The translations under genes and the position numbers were made by a program. Under the pieces are notes generated by a model. That model searched no databases, was not told where the DNA came from, and saw only the letters and a list, made by a program, of their open reading frames with translations. Shown one piece after another: positions 8,665 to 15,917 of a stretch of DNA of 38,976 nucleotides. Source of the DNA: Sedimenticola sp. (GTDB lineage: Bacteria > Pseudomonadota > Gammaproteobacteria > Chromatiales > Chromatiaceae); the NCBI GenBank assembly GCA_026984735.1, contig JALSRN010000069.1:1-38976 (forward strand), read 5' to 3'. The number at the start of each line of letters is the position of its first letter. Position 1 is the first letter of the stretch.

Positions 8665-9189
8665 ATGGATGAAAAAGAGGCATGCAAACGGCTGACCGTT
8701 TGTATGGGAGATATTACCAGACTCGAAGTGGACGCCGTGGTCAACGCCGCCAACAACACTCTGCTCGGCGGCGGCGGGGTGGACGGCGCCATTCACAAGG
8801 CGGCGGGTCCGGAACTGATGGATCTGACCCGTCGGCTGGGCGGTTGTCCCACCGGCGAGGCGCGGGTCACGCCCGGCTTCCGGCTGCCGGCGCGCTGGAT
8901 CATCCATACGGTGGGGCCGGTGTGGCGCGGAGGCGGCCAGGGGGAGGCTGGACTGCTGCGCCGCACCTACCGGAACAGCTTCAAGCTGGCGTTGGACAAG
9001 GGAGTGCGCACCATCGCTTTTCCCGCCATCAGCACCGGCGTCTACGGCTATCCCAAGGAGGCCGCGGCCCGCATCGCGGTGGCGTCGGCGCTGGAGGTGG
9101 CGGAGGCGTTCGAGCGCATCGTCTTCTGCACTTACAGCGAGCGGGACGAATCCGTCTATCGAAGAGTGCTCGAGGAGTTTTGCGGATGA
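8665..9189 (+). CDS. ymdB: Macrodomain protein, probable O-acetyl-ADP-ribose deacetylase / ADP-ribosyl hydrolase
   Basis: A 174-residue single macrodomain of the MacroD/YmdB class. Family members bind ADP-ribose and remove acetyl or mono-ADP-ribose groups. Motifs are GDITRLEVDAVVNAANN (about residues 15-31), the GGGGVDGAIHKAAG catalytic loop (about 35-48) and AISTGVYGYP in the second ADP-ribose loop. The start ATG 8665 gives a complete first strand; no strong ribosome site precedes it. Its stop overlaps the next gene by four bases. YmdB in E. coli also modulates RNase III; nothing in this sequence tests that here. Confidence 0.92.
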   Translation: MDEKEACKRLTVCMGDITRLEVDAVVNAANNTLLGGGGVDGAIHKAAGPELMDLTRRLGGCPTGEARVTPGFRLPARWIIHTVGPVWRGGGQGEAGLLRRTYRNSFKLALDKGVRTIAFPAISTGVYGYPKEAAARIAVASALEVAEAFERIVFCTYSERDESVYRRVLEEFCG

Positions 9190-9434
9190 AGTGGATCGAC
9201 GAGATTCCCTGGTTATTCATCGTGGTGGCCATGGCGTTTTTCGGCCTGGCGCCCTTCACTCCCGAGCCCCATGTCTGGGAGAAGCTGAAGATGCTCGCCG
9301 ACGGCACTCTCGTCCGGCCCATCGACATCTTCGATCTCTTTCTGCACGCCGCTCCGTTCGCTCTGGCGGTGGTCAAGTTCTGGCGGGACCGGCAGCTCGC
9401 CAGGGAAAAGGGGGCGGCTGGGGACGGCGACTGA
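9186..9434 (+). CDS. Small conserved two-helix membrane protein
   Basis: An 82-residue protein coupled to the macrodomain gene by ATGA. Two hydrophobic stretches are visible, WLFIVVAMAFFGLAPF (about residues 9-24) and FDLFLHAAPFALAVVKFW (about 50-67), separated by a polar loop with PEPHVWEKLKMLADGTLVRPID. The tail is charged. I recall similar small gammaproteobacterial proteins that databases sometimes label RND transporter, which a protein this size cannot be. Function is unknown; coupling suggests expression with the macrodomain protein. Confidence 0.75.
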   Translation: MKWIDEIPWLFIVVAMAFFGLAPFTPEPHVWEKLKMLADGTLVRPIDIFDLFLHAAPFALAVVKFWRDRQLAREKGAAGDGD

Positions 9435-9476
9435 ATCGCCCTCTTCCCGCAAGCCGGAGTTTTCTCGGCAGCGCTT

Positions 9477-10280
9477 TCAAGATCGCTTGGGCGTCACCCG
9501 GTCCAGGCGGAGCCGCTCCCGCTCGTCGAACAGCCGTCGGCTGCCGCCCCAGACGGCGGCGAGACTTCCCAGCCCCGATCCGCCGGCGATGAGCAGCAGG
9601 ATCATGAGCTGATACTTGGCCGCCTCCATGGGCGGGCTGCCGGCCAGGATCTGGCCGGTCATCATGCCCGGAAGGCTGACGATGCCGGCGGTGGTCATGG
9701 CGTTGATGATGGGGATCAGTCCCGAGCGCAGAGCGTCGCGGCGGATCTCCGAGATGGCCTCCTGCCAGCTGTGCCCCAGAACGAGGCGCGCCTCGATGCG
9801 ACCGCGCTGGTCCCACGCGGTCCGCGTGAGGTTGTCCAGAGCGATGGCGATGCCGGACATGGTGTTGCCCAGGAGCATCCCCAGCAGGGGGATCAGATAT
9901 TGAGGGCGGTACCAGGGGTGCACCTGGATCACCAGGGTGAGGGCCAGGAAGGTGATGGTGAAGGAGGAGAGGAACATGGAGATGGTGCCCAGTCCATAGC
10001 CCCAGAGGCCGCGGAAGCGCCTCTGTTGTCGCGCCATCACTTCGTAGCCGGCCACGGCCAGCATCACCAGCGCCATCAGCCCTAGCAGCGGCGGACTGGT
10101 CTGGGCGAAGAGAACCCTCAGGACCAGGCCCAACAGGGTGAGCTGCACGCCGCTGCGGGCGGCGGCGATGAGCAGGCGTCGGCCGATCCCCAGGTGCAAC
10201 AGCCAGGAGAGCGCCGCCAGCAGTCCCACCAGCGTGGCGGCCAGCGCCAGGTCCCAGGGCGAGAGGGGGATCAGCTCCAT
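9477..10280 (-). CDS. fetB: FetB-like (UPF0014) ABC transporter permease
   Basis: A 267-residue polytopic permease of the FetB/YbbM family; E. coli FetAB is an iron exporter that helps resist oxidative stress. ATG 10280 (MELIPLSPWDLALA) is chosen because it overlaps the end of the ATPase gene by ten bases and starts at the first membrane helix; an in-frame upstream extension would lie inside that gene. Motifs are GVQLTLLGLVLR, LLGNTMSGIAIALDN and IPIINAMTTAGIVSLPGMMTGQILAG, the last being a family hallmark. It is the second gene of a two-gene minus-strand unit. Confidence 0.9.
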   Translation of the reverse strand: MELIPLSPWDLALAATLVGLLAALSWLLHLGIGRRLLIAAARSGVQLTLLGLVLRVLFAQTSPPLLGLMALVMLAVAGYEVMARQQRRFRGLWGYGLGTISMFLSSFTITFLALTLVIQVHPWYRPQYLIPLLGMLLGNTMSGIAIALDNLTRTAWDQRGRIEARLVLGHSWQEAISEIRRDALRSGLIPIINAMTTAGIVSLPGMMTGQILAGSPPMEAAKYQLMILLLIAGGSGLGSLAAVWGGSRRLFDERERLRLDRVTPKRS

Positions 10281-10897
10281 GCCGTCTCCAGCTTCGCCGC
10301 GCGTCCCGCTTGCAGCCACAGGGTTCCCCGGCAAGAGGCGTTCCCCCGTCCCTCCCCATGGCTCACCCACAGCGTGGGGGCGCCGTGCTCCTGCTGGTAG
10401 GCGTGGACGATCGCCGCCACGCGGTCGGCGTTCACCGAGTCCAGGTTGGCAACGGGCTCGTCGAGGAGGAGCGCGGCGGGACGGTTGGCGAGAAGCCTGG
10501 CCAGGGCGAGGCGCTGGCGTTCACCGGTGGAGAGGCGGCTCACCCGCCAGTCGAGCACCTCGGCTCCGAAGCCGAGCCGCTCCAGCAGAGAGAGGGGCCA
10601 GTGCGCCTGGTGGTCGCCCACCCGGTCCTCCCACCAGTAGCTCTCGGCGGGAAGATAGCCCACCATCCGCCGCCAGCGGTGCGCCGGCATCCCGCTTCGC
10701 CGCAGGCCGTCTAGCCAGACCTCTCCCTCGTTGGGATCGAGATCCGCAACCGCCCGCAGCAGCAGGCTTTTCCCGGCGCCGGAAGGGCCGCGCACGAAAC
10801 AGGTGCAGGCGGGAGGCACCTCGAAGGAGAGGGGTTCGCCCAGAAGGGGGCGCAGCCGTTCGAGTTTCAAGGAGGCTGGCTCTGGCAATTTCCGCAA
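10271..10897 (-). CDS. fetA: FetA-like ABC transporter ATP-binding protein
   Basis: A 208-residue nucleotide-binding subunit. Walker A GPSGAGKS lies at residues 37-44, the signature LSTGERQRL at 122-130 and Walker B ALLLDEP at 142-148, with a WVSH switch histidine near 187. At the Q-loop position the sequence is GYLPAES, so the usual glutamine is replaced by alanine. The start is uncertain: TTG 10897 is the longest choice and has no clear ribosome site; a TTG about nine codons in is possible. Pairing with the FetB-like permease supports the assignment, while substrate (iron) is inferred from family only. Confidence 0.87.
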   Translation of the reverse strand: MRKLPEPASLKLERLRPLLGEPLSFEVPPACTCFVRGPSGAGKSLLLRAVADLDPNEGEVWLDGLRRSGMPAHRWRRMVGYLPAESYWWEDRVGDHQAHWPLSLLERLGFGAEVLDWRVSRLSTGERQRLALARLLANRPAALLLDEPVANLDSVNADRVAAIVHAYQQEHGAPTLWVSHGEGRGNASCRGTLWLQAGRAAKLETAWS

Positions 10898-11019
10898 ACT
10901 GGACTACGCTTGGAGTGAGTCCGCTCCGCAATGAAGCGGAAAAGCGGGGCCGGCAGGAGCGCTTCCCGCCGAGCCCGCCGCGACGAGATCGACGACTATC
11001 ACGAGGAGGAGAGCATATC

Positions 11020-11364
11020 ATGAGTGCAGTAGCCAAAGAGCAGATGCCCGATCACCTGACCACCACCGATTTCGACGAGTGGGACGAGGAGGTGGCCAAG
11101 GCACTGGCCGCCGCCGAGGGGCTGGAGCTCACCGACGAGCACTGGGACGTCATCCATTATCTGCGCGAGCGCTGCCGCACCGAGGGGACCGATTGCTCAG
11201 CCCGCCAGGTGAGCCAGGCGCTCGCCAAGCGGTATGCCGACAAAGGGGGCAAGCGCTATCTCTATACGCTCTTCCCCCGCGGCCCGGTGTTCCAGGCCAG
11301 CAAGATCGCCGGCATTCCCATGCCCGCCCACGTGGTGGATCTCTCCTTCGGCAGCGCCTACTGA
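11020..11364 (+). CDS. DsrC/TusE-family protein lacking the redox cysteines
   Basis: A 114-residue member of the DsrC/TusE/DsvC fold. A good ribosome site (GAGGAGGA) precedes ATG 11020. The helical core WDEEVAKALAAAEGLELTDEHWDVIHYLRE is typical. In DsrC and TusE the C-terminal arm reads roughly ACYIAGLPKPTGCV, with the sulfur-carrying cysteine second from the end. Here it is ASKIAGIPMPAHVV plus an eight-residue extension ending GSAY: the inner cysteine position is Ser94 and the terminal one Val105. The remaining cysteines (52 and 59) lie in the helical region. It resembles the cysteine-less group suggested to be regulatory (RspA). The downstream gene trmB converges on it. Confidence 0.88.
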   Translation: MSAVAKEQMPDHLTTTDFDEWDEEVAKALAAAEGLELTDEHWDVIHYLRERCRTEGTDCSARQVSQALAKRYADKGGKRYLYTLFPRGPVFQASKIAGIPMPAHVVDLSFGSAY

Positions 11365-11383
11365 TTCCGGACGGAAGGGAGGC

Positions 11384-12097
11384 TCACCCCTCCGCCCCCT
11401 CGGGGCGGCGGGGGAGGCGCCGAAAGAGAAGATCGTGCACGGGATGGCCGAGACGCCGGCCGCGCGCCTCGAATTTGGTGAGCGGCCGGGTTTCTGGGCG
11501 CTCGGCGTATTTTCCCGCGCCGGCCAGGTTCTCGAACAGATCGGGGCGGGCTTCGAACCGTTCCAGGATCCACTCGGCGTAGGGTTCCCAATCGGTGGCG
11601 GCGTGAAAGAGGGCGCCGGGCCGCAGGCGGCTGGCCGCCAATTCCACGAAACCGGGCTGGACGATGCGCCGCTTGTGGTGGCGTTTCTTGGGCCAGGGAT
11701 CGGGAAAGAGGAGCAGGAGGCCCGCCAGAGCGCCGGGGGGGATCATGGCTTCCAGCACCTCCACGGCGTCGTGGCGCAGCAGACGGACGTTTTCCAATCC
11801 CAACTCCTCGATGCGCCGGAGGAGCCGCCCCACGCCGGGCAGGTGCACCTCCACGCCGAGCCAGTTGCGTTCGGGGTGGGCGGCGGCCATGGTGGCGAGG
11901 GATTCGCCGTTGCCGAAGCCGATCTCCATCCACACCGGCTGGTCGTCGCCGAAGAGCGCATGAAGGTCCAGCGGCCTGCGGGCGTCGAACTCCACGCCGA
12001 AGCGCGGCCACCCCCGCTCCAGTGCGCGCTGCTGGCCGGCGGTCAGGCGACCGCCGCGTAGCACGAAGCTGCGGACTTTGCGGGCTCTACCGTTCAT
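11384..12097 (-). CDS. trmB: tRNA (guanine-N7-)-methyltransferase
   Basis: A 237-residue SAM-dependent enzyme that makes m7G46 in the variable loop of tRNAs. I start at ATG 12097 (MNGRARKVRSFVLRGGR), which fits the family N-terminus; 22 further in-frame codons upstream look non-coding. SAM-site motifs are WMEIGFGNGESL and LLRHDAVEVLEAMI; the family block LLFPDPWPKKRHHKRRIV and the C-terminal TKFEARGRRLGHPVHDLLF are clear. It is the last gene of a minus-strand run after thiG, as often seen in gammaproteobacteria, 78 bases downstream of it. Confidence 0.97.
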   Translation of the reverse strand: MNGRARKVRSFVLRGGRLTAGQQRALERGWPRFGVEFDARRPLDLHALFGDDQPVWMEIGFGNGESLATMAAAHPERNWLGVEVHLPGVGRLLRRIEELGLENVRLLRHDAVEVLEAMIPPGALAGLLLLFPDPWPKKRHHKRRIVQPGFVELAASRLRPGALFHAATDWEPYAEWILERFEARPDLFENLAGAGKYAERPETRPLTKFEARGRRLGHPVHDLLFRRLPRRPEGAEG

Positions 12098-12175
12098 CGG
12101 TGGCTGGAGCGGAGACCCGGGCGTTTTCGCGCCCGTTCCACGAGGGTGGGACCGTGCTCGCAAAACAGAGGGAGA

Positions 12176-12964
12176 TCAGAAGAAGAGTCCCTCCAGCGGC
12201 GAGGAGGCGGAGGCGTAGCGCTTGGGCTGCATGCGCCCGGCGAGCCAGGCTTCGCGGCCGGCCTGGATCGCCTTCTTCATGGCCGAGGCCATGAGCACCG
12301 GATCCTTCGCGGCAGCGATGGCGGTGTTCATCAGCACCCCGTCGCAACCCAGCTCCATGGCCACCGCCGCATGAGAAGCGGTGCCCACTCCCGCGTCCAC
12401 CAGAACGGGAACCTTGGCGTTCTCCACGATCTCGACGATGTTGTACGGGTTGCGAATGCCCAGTCCCGAGCCGATGGGAGCCGCCAGGGGCATCACCGCC
12501 ACGCAGCCCATGGACTCCAGCTCGCGGGCGACGATGGGGTCGTCGTTGGTGTAGACCATCACGTCGAAACCGTCGGCGATGAGCGTCTCCGCGGCTTTCA
12601 ATGTGGCGACGACGTCGGGAAAGAGGGTTTTTTCGTCGCCGAGCACCTCCAGCTTCACCAGATTGTGGCCGTCCAGCAGCTCCCGCGCCAGCCGGCAGGT
12701 GCGCACGGCGGTGTCCACGTCGTAGCAGCCCGCGGTGTTGGGGAGGATGGTGTACTGGTCCGGTGGAAGCACGTCGAGGATGTTGGGCTCGTCGGCGTTC
12801 TGTCCCATGTTGGTGCGCCGCACCGCGATGGTGACGATCTCGGCGCCGCTCGCTTCGATGGCGCGGCGGGTCTCGTCCATGTCCTTGTATTTGCCGGTGC
12901 CCACCAACAGGCGGGAGGTGAAGTGGCGACCGGCGATGGTGAAGGTGTCTTGGGATGGGGTCAT
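12176..12964 (-). CDS. thiG: Thiazole synthase
   Basis: A 262-residue TIM-barrel enzyme that builds the thiazole ring of thiamine from deoxyxylulose phosphate, dehydroglycine and the ThiS thiocarboxylate. The N-terminus [21 protein letters not shown], the segment [11 protein letters not shown], the Schiff-base lysine region LVKLEVLGD, and the phosphate-binding [14 protein letters not shown] and [29 protein letters not shown] are all present. ATG 12964 is the natural start. Full family length. It lies 61 bases after the GDCCVxC gene and in the same direction as thiS. Confidence 0.98.
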   Translation of the reverse strand: MTPSQDTFTIAGRHFTSRLLVGTGKYKDMDETRRAIEASGAEIVTIAVRRTNMGQNADEPNILDVLPPDQYTILPNTAGCYDVDTAVRTCRLARELLDGHNLVKLEVLGDEKTLFPDVVATLKAAETLIADGFDVMVYTNDDPIVARELESMGCVAVMPLAAPIGSGLGIRNPYNIVEIVENAKVPVLVDAGVGTASHAAVAMELGCDGVLMNTAIAAAKDPVLMASAMKKAIQAGREAWLAGRMQPKRYASASSPLEGLFF

Positions 12965-13025
12965 TTGTGCAGCAAGGGTTCGAGAGTGGAAATGGGGAGC
13001 CGATTCTATCCGAAAAGAGGAGGGG

Positions 13026-13241
13026 CTACCCGCAGCAGCCGCCTTTGCCTTCCGACTGCACCGGCGGGCAGGGCACGCTGCCGTAGGAACAGAAGACGCA
13101 GCAGTCGCCGGGCTTGGGCTTGAGCAGGGCCCCGCAGCCGGTGCACTCGTAGTACCACTGGCAGGCGCCGGTGGGCATGGTCTCCTCCTTGGCGAGTCCG
13201 CACTCGGGGCAGGTGATCACCGATTGAAGAACCACCTCCAT
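13026..13241 (-). CDS. GDCCVxC-domain cysteine-rich small protein
   Basis: A 71-residue protein with eleven cysteines: a CPEC pair (11, 14), Cys27, an ECTGC pair (33, 36), the diagnostic GDCCVFC (47, 48, 51), Cys58 and a terminal GGCCG. The first two pairs suggest a zinc ribbon; the GDCCVxC motif defines a family of unknown role that I recall near metal or mercury transport genes. Here its ATG overlaps the thiS stop by one base (TGATG on the minus strand), so it sits as an insertion between thiS and thiG. A metal or persulfide role would be inference. Confidence 0.85.
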   Translation of the reverse strand: MEVVLQSVITCPECGLAKEETMPTGACQWYYECTGCGALLKPKPGDCCVFCSYGSVPCPPVQSEGKGGCCG

Positions 13242-13441
13242 CAGCCGCCTCCGATGGCCTGCACCACTTCCACCCGGTCTCCTTCCCGAAGAGCGTGGCG
13301 GGCGTGTTCGCTGCGGGGAACCAGCTCTTCGTTCACCTCGATGGCGTAGCGGCTGCCCTCCAGTCCGAGCTCGGCCACCAGGCCGGCGAGCGTCGTATCC
13401 TTGGCCACCTCTTTGGTTTCGCCGTTCAGTTGGATCTGCAT
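13241..13441 (-). CDS. thiS: Sulfur carrier protein ThiS
   Basis: A 66-residue ubiquitin-fold carrier. The sequence begins MQIQLNGETKEVAKDTTLAGLV, has the AIEVNEELVPRSEHARHALREGDRVEVVQAIGGG core, and ends in the required Gly-Gly, which is adenylated by ThiF and thiocarboxylated to donate sulfur to ThiG. It is the first gene of the minus-strand run toward trmB and is divergent from the acyl-CoA ligase gene across a 317-base gap. Confidence 0.96.
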   Translation of the reverse strand: MQIQLNGETKEVAKDTTLAGLVAELGLEGSRYAIEVNEELVPRSEHARHALREGDRVEVVQAIGGG

Positions 13442-13758
13442 GGAGCGCTTCCTGGAAAGGATTTCACCCGGGATTTTACCTCATCCCCGTCGATTCATCA
13501 GATTCCGACCCCTTTCCTCAGGGCAATCGCATGAATGGGGCTGGAGTCGGCGCGGAGTCCGATTCGAGATTCTGGAAGGGCGCTGTCGGGGAGGCCATGA
13601 ACACACCATGCCTCGGACGCCCCGCCATCCCCCTTCCAGCCCCATGAACCGGCGGGGCCTGTTCATGAGGATTGCCCTGTTCCTTCCTTCGAAGAGTGCG
13701 AACGCGAAAAAGTCGGATTAAACTGCGCTTCGACATCAACCCTTCGACCGGTGATCCC
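13442..13758. other. Palindrome-rich divergent intergenic region (thiS / acyl-CoA ligase)
   Basis: 317 bases with no convincing gene; short frames in it have no recognisable product. It must hold the promoters of thiS (-) and the ligase (+), but I see no strong -35/-10 pair. The central 160 bases are made of nested inverted repeats, listed separately. I see no classic thiamine riboswitch core; a TPP element was looked for before thiS and not recognised. Confidence 0.7.
13519..13679. repeat. Nested inverted-repeat element
   Basis: Outer arms: CAGGGCAATCGCATGAA (13519-13535) against TTCATGAGGATTGCCCTG (13662-13679), complementary except for one mismatch/bulge. Next: ATGGGGCTGGA (13535-13545) against TCCAGCCCCAT (13635-13645), 11 of 11. 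Next: CTGGAAGGG (13572-13580) against CCCTTCCAG (13631-13639), 9 of 9 and sharing bases with the previous pair. Core: GAGGCCATG (13591-13599) against CATGCCTC (13607-13614) with one bulge. A side hairpin pairs CATGAAC (13643-13649) with GTTCATG (13661-13667). The arrangement could be a structured RNA, a MITE-like or REP-like repeat, or a protein-binding site. Confidence 0.65.
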
Positions 13759-15597
13759 ATGCAGCGGTTCCACGAAAACCTCATCTCGGTGGAGGAGGCC
13801 AACACATTGGACGGGCTTCTGGCCCGGCGGGTGCACCGCTCCCCCGAGGGTCTCGCCTACCAGTATTTCGATCGCGTCCACAAGCAGTGGCGCAGCCTCG
13901 ACTGGCGGCAGATGGCGGCCGCGGTTGGGCGCTGGCAGCGGGCGCTGGCCCAAGAGGGGCTCAAGCCGGGCGACCGGGTCGCCGTGTTGCTGCGCAACTG
14001 TCCCCAGTGGCTCATGTGGGACCAGGCCGCGCTCAGCCTGGGGCTGGTCACGGTGCCGCTCTACACCGACGATCGCCCCGACAACGTCGCCTACATTCTC
14101 GACGAGGCGGGGGTGAAGGCGATGCTGGTGCAGGACGCCGGTCGCTGGAAGCGGTTGGTGCCGGCGCTGCCGGAGGAGGGGGAGGGGCCTCTTCGGCGGG
14201 TGGTGCTGCTGGACGAAGGCAAGGAGGCGGAAAGGTTCGAACGCGACGACGAGCGCGTGGTGCGCGCGCAACGCTGGTTGCCCGCGGAAGCGGCGGAACT
14301 GAAGGTGCGCAGCGGCGCCGATCCTCACGAACTGGCTTCCATCGTCTACACCTCGGGCACCACCGGCCGTCCCAAGGGGGTGATGTTGAGCCACCACAAC
14401 ATGCTGTCGGTGGCCCACGCCGCGCTCACCATGATGGACTGTTACGAAGAGGACAAATTCCTCTCTTTTCTTCCGCTTTCCCACACGCTGGAACGGACGG
14501 CGGGCTACTATCTGCCGATGATGGCGGGAGCGGCGGTGGCCTTCTCCCGCTCGGTGGCCCAGCTCGGCGACGATCTGATGAGGGTGCGGCCCACCGCCAT
14601 CATCGCCGTCCCGCGCATCTTCGAGAAGGTGTATGGCCGCATTCAGGAGCAGCTCAAGAAGAGGTCGCCTCTGGCGCGCAAGCTGTTTCACCTGGCGGTG
14701 GCGGTGGGGTGGCGCCGGTTCGAGCACCGACAGGGACGGGCCGGCTGGTCGCCGGCGCTGACGCTGTGGCCCCTGCTGGAGCGCCTGGTGGCGCGCGGAG
14801 TGGTGGCCAAGCTGGGTGGACGGCTGCGGCTGGCGGTGAGCGGAGGCGCGCCGCTGTCGCCGGAGATCGCCCGGGTCTTCATCGGTTTGGGCATTCCCAT
14901 CGTCCAGGGTTACGGCCTCACCGAGACCAGCCCGGTGGTCAGCGTCAATCCGCTGGAGAACAACGTGCCGGAAAGCGTGGGCCTGCCCATTCGCGGAACC
15001 GAGGTTCGCATCGGCGAGAACGACGAGCTGCTGGTGCGCGGCCCCGGCGTCATGCTCGGCTACTGGAACAACCACAAAGCCACCACCGAGGCCATCGACC
15101 CCGACGGTTGGCTGCACACGGGCGATCAGGCGCGCCTGGGAGAAGGGGGCCACATCTACATCACCGGGCGCATCAAAGACATTCTGGTGCTCTCCAACGG
15201 CGAGAAGATTCCGCCGGCGGACATGGAGCTGGCCATCGCCCTCGATCCCCTGGTGGAGCAGGTGATGGTGGTGGGCGAAGGGCGGCCCTATCTCACGGCA
15301 CTGGTGGTCTTGAACGGCGACCGTTGGCTCGAGCTGGCCGCGGAGCTGGGGGTGGATCCGGACGACCCCGAAAGCCTGAGGGCCAAGGCGGTTCAAAGTC
15401 GGGTGCTCAAACGCATCCAACAGGCGATGAAAGACTTTCCCGGTTACGCCAAGATCCGCAAGGTGCATCTCGCCTTGGAACCCTGGACCATCGAAGAGGG
15501 ACTCGTCACCCCCACACTGAAGGTGAAACGACCCAAGGTGCTGGAACGTTTCGCACGGGAGGTGGAGGCCATGTATTCCGATGGTCCGGCGCAATGA
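13759..15597 (+). CDS. AMP-forming long-chain acyl-CoA ligase
   Basis: A 612-residue member of the acyl-adenylate superfamily, FadD15/AMP-dependent synthetase type, that activates fatty acids to acyl-CoA. ATG 13759 (MQRFHENLISVEEANTLDGLL) is preferred; the frame extends 29 codons upstream into the palindromic region. The ATP-binding P-loop-like motif YTSGTTGRPKG starts at residue 197, GYGLTET at 384-390, and DGWLHTGD at 449-456, followed by GRIKDILVLSNGEKIPP at the hinge and the C-terminal domain. Length matches the roughly 600-residue long-chain subgroup with an extra insertion, not the 560-residue E. coli FadD. Substrate chain length is not readable from sequence. Confidence 0.93.
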   Translation: MQRFHENLISVEEANTLDGLLARRVHRSPEGLAYQYFDRVHKQWRSLDWRQMAAAVGRWQRALAQEGLKPGDRVAVLLRNCPQWLMWDQAALSLGLVTVPLYTDDRPDNVAYILDEAGVKAMLVQDAGRWKRLVPALPEEGEGPLRRVVLLDEGKEAERFERDDERVVRAQRWLPAEAAELKVRSGADPHELASIVYTSGTTGRPKGVMLSHHNMLSVAHAALTMMDCYEEDKFLSFLPLSHTLERTAGYYLPMMAGAAVAFSRSVAQLGDDLMRVRPTAIIAVPRIFEKVYGRIQEQLKKRSPLARKLFHLAVAVGWRRFEHRQGRAGWSPALTLWPLLERLVARGVVAKLGGRLRLAVSGGAPLSPEIARVFIGLGIPIVQGYGLTETSPVVSVNPLENNVPESVGLPIRGTEVRIGENDELLVRGPGVMLGYWNNHKATTEAIDPDGWLHTGDQARLGEGGHIYITGRIKDILVLSNGEKIPPADMELAIALDPLVEQVMVVGEGRPYLTALVVLNGDRWLELAAELGVDPDDPESLRAKAVQSRVLKRIQQAMKDFPGYAKIRKVHLALEPWTIEEGLVTPTLKVKRPKVLERFAREVEAMYSDGPAQ

Positions 15598-15903
15598 GTT
15601 TGGCTATAATTCGTCGGCGGTTCCCGAGTTGGGGGCTGCTCGCCGGCATCGCATTCGGATCCCGGATCTTCGCTGCGTTTCCTCCGGGATGACGAGGCAG
15701 GGAGCCGAGCTGGGTGCGGGACAGGGACGTTGCTTGGCACCGGCCGCTCTATGGAGCTTTTCGTCGCGGGTGTAGTTCATTGGGTGAGCCGGAAACCTTC
15801 GTCCGGTGGACGAAGGAAGTTCGGCGAACGCGAGGCAGGGAGCCGAGCTGGGTGCGGGACAGGGACGTTGCTTGGCACCGGCCGCTCTATGGAGCTTTTC
15901 GTC
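15598..15903. other. Intergenic region before tRNA-Gly with duplicated segment
   Basis: 306 bases without a protein gene. It contains an 87-base perfect direct repeat (listed below), a truncated tRNA-Gly-like 5' end, and a perfect 9-bp hairpin at 15796-15816 (CCTTCGTCC, loop GGT, GGACGAAGG) without a T-run. Small frames across it are generated by the repeat and do not look coding. Confidence 0.7.
15693..15779 (+). repeat. Direct repeat, upstream copy (tRNA-Gly upstream region plus first 14 tRNA bases)
   Basis: 87 bases identical to 15831-15917, offset 138. The last 14 bases (15766-15779) equal the first 14 of the tRNA-Gly gene, after which similarity fades: TTGGGTGAGC continues a D-arm-like GTTC/GAGC stem but no anticodon or T arm follows. 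This looks like a broken copy of the tRNA unit, not a functional tRNA. Confidence 0.85.
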
Positions 15904-15917
15904 GCGGGTGTAGTTCA
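15831..15917 (+). repeat. Direct repeat, downstream copy leading into tRNA-Gly
   Basis: Perfect copy of 15693-15779 directly upstream of, and running 14 bases into, the intact tRNA-Gly gene. It presumably carries that gene's promoter; I do not see a consensus sigma70 pair in it. A related 17-base stretch GAACGC(G/C)AGGCAGGGAG occurs at 15826-15842 and again at 16013-16029 just after the tRNA, 16 of 17 identical, which may mark old unit boundaries. Confidence 0.85.

Noticed and set aside
13442-13758. A thiamine (TPP) riboswitch upstream of thiS, or an integron attC or CRISPR in the palindromic region
   Set aside because: The conserved TPP core was not seen, there are no regularly spaced repeats, and no integrase or cas genes are present.
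15766-15830. A second functional tRNA in the upstream repeat
   Set aside because: Only the first 14 bases and a D-like stem match; there is no proper anticodon arm, T arm or acceptor 3' strand.
15868-15893. A sigma54-type promoter (TTGGCAC...) before tRNA-Gly
   Set aside because: The spacing between GG and GC is eight bases, not the required ten.
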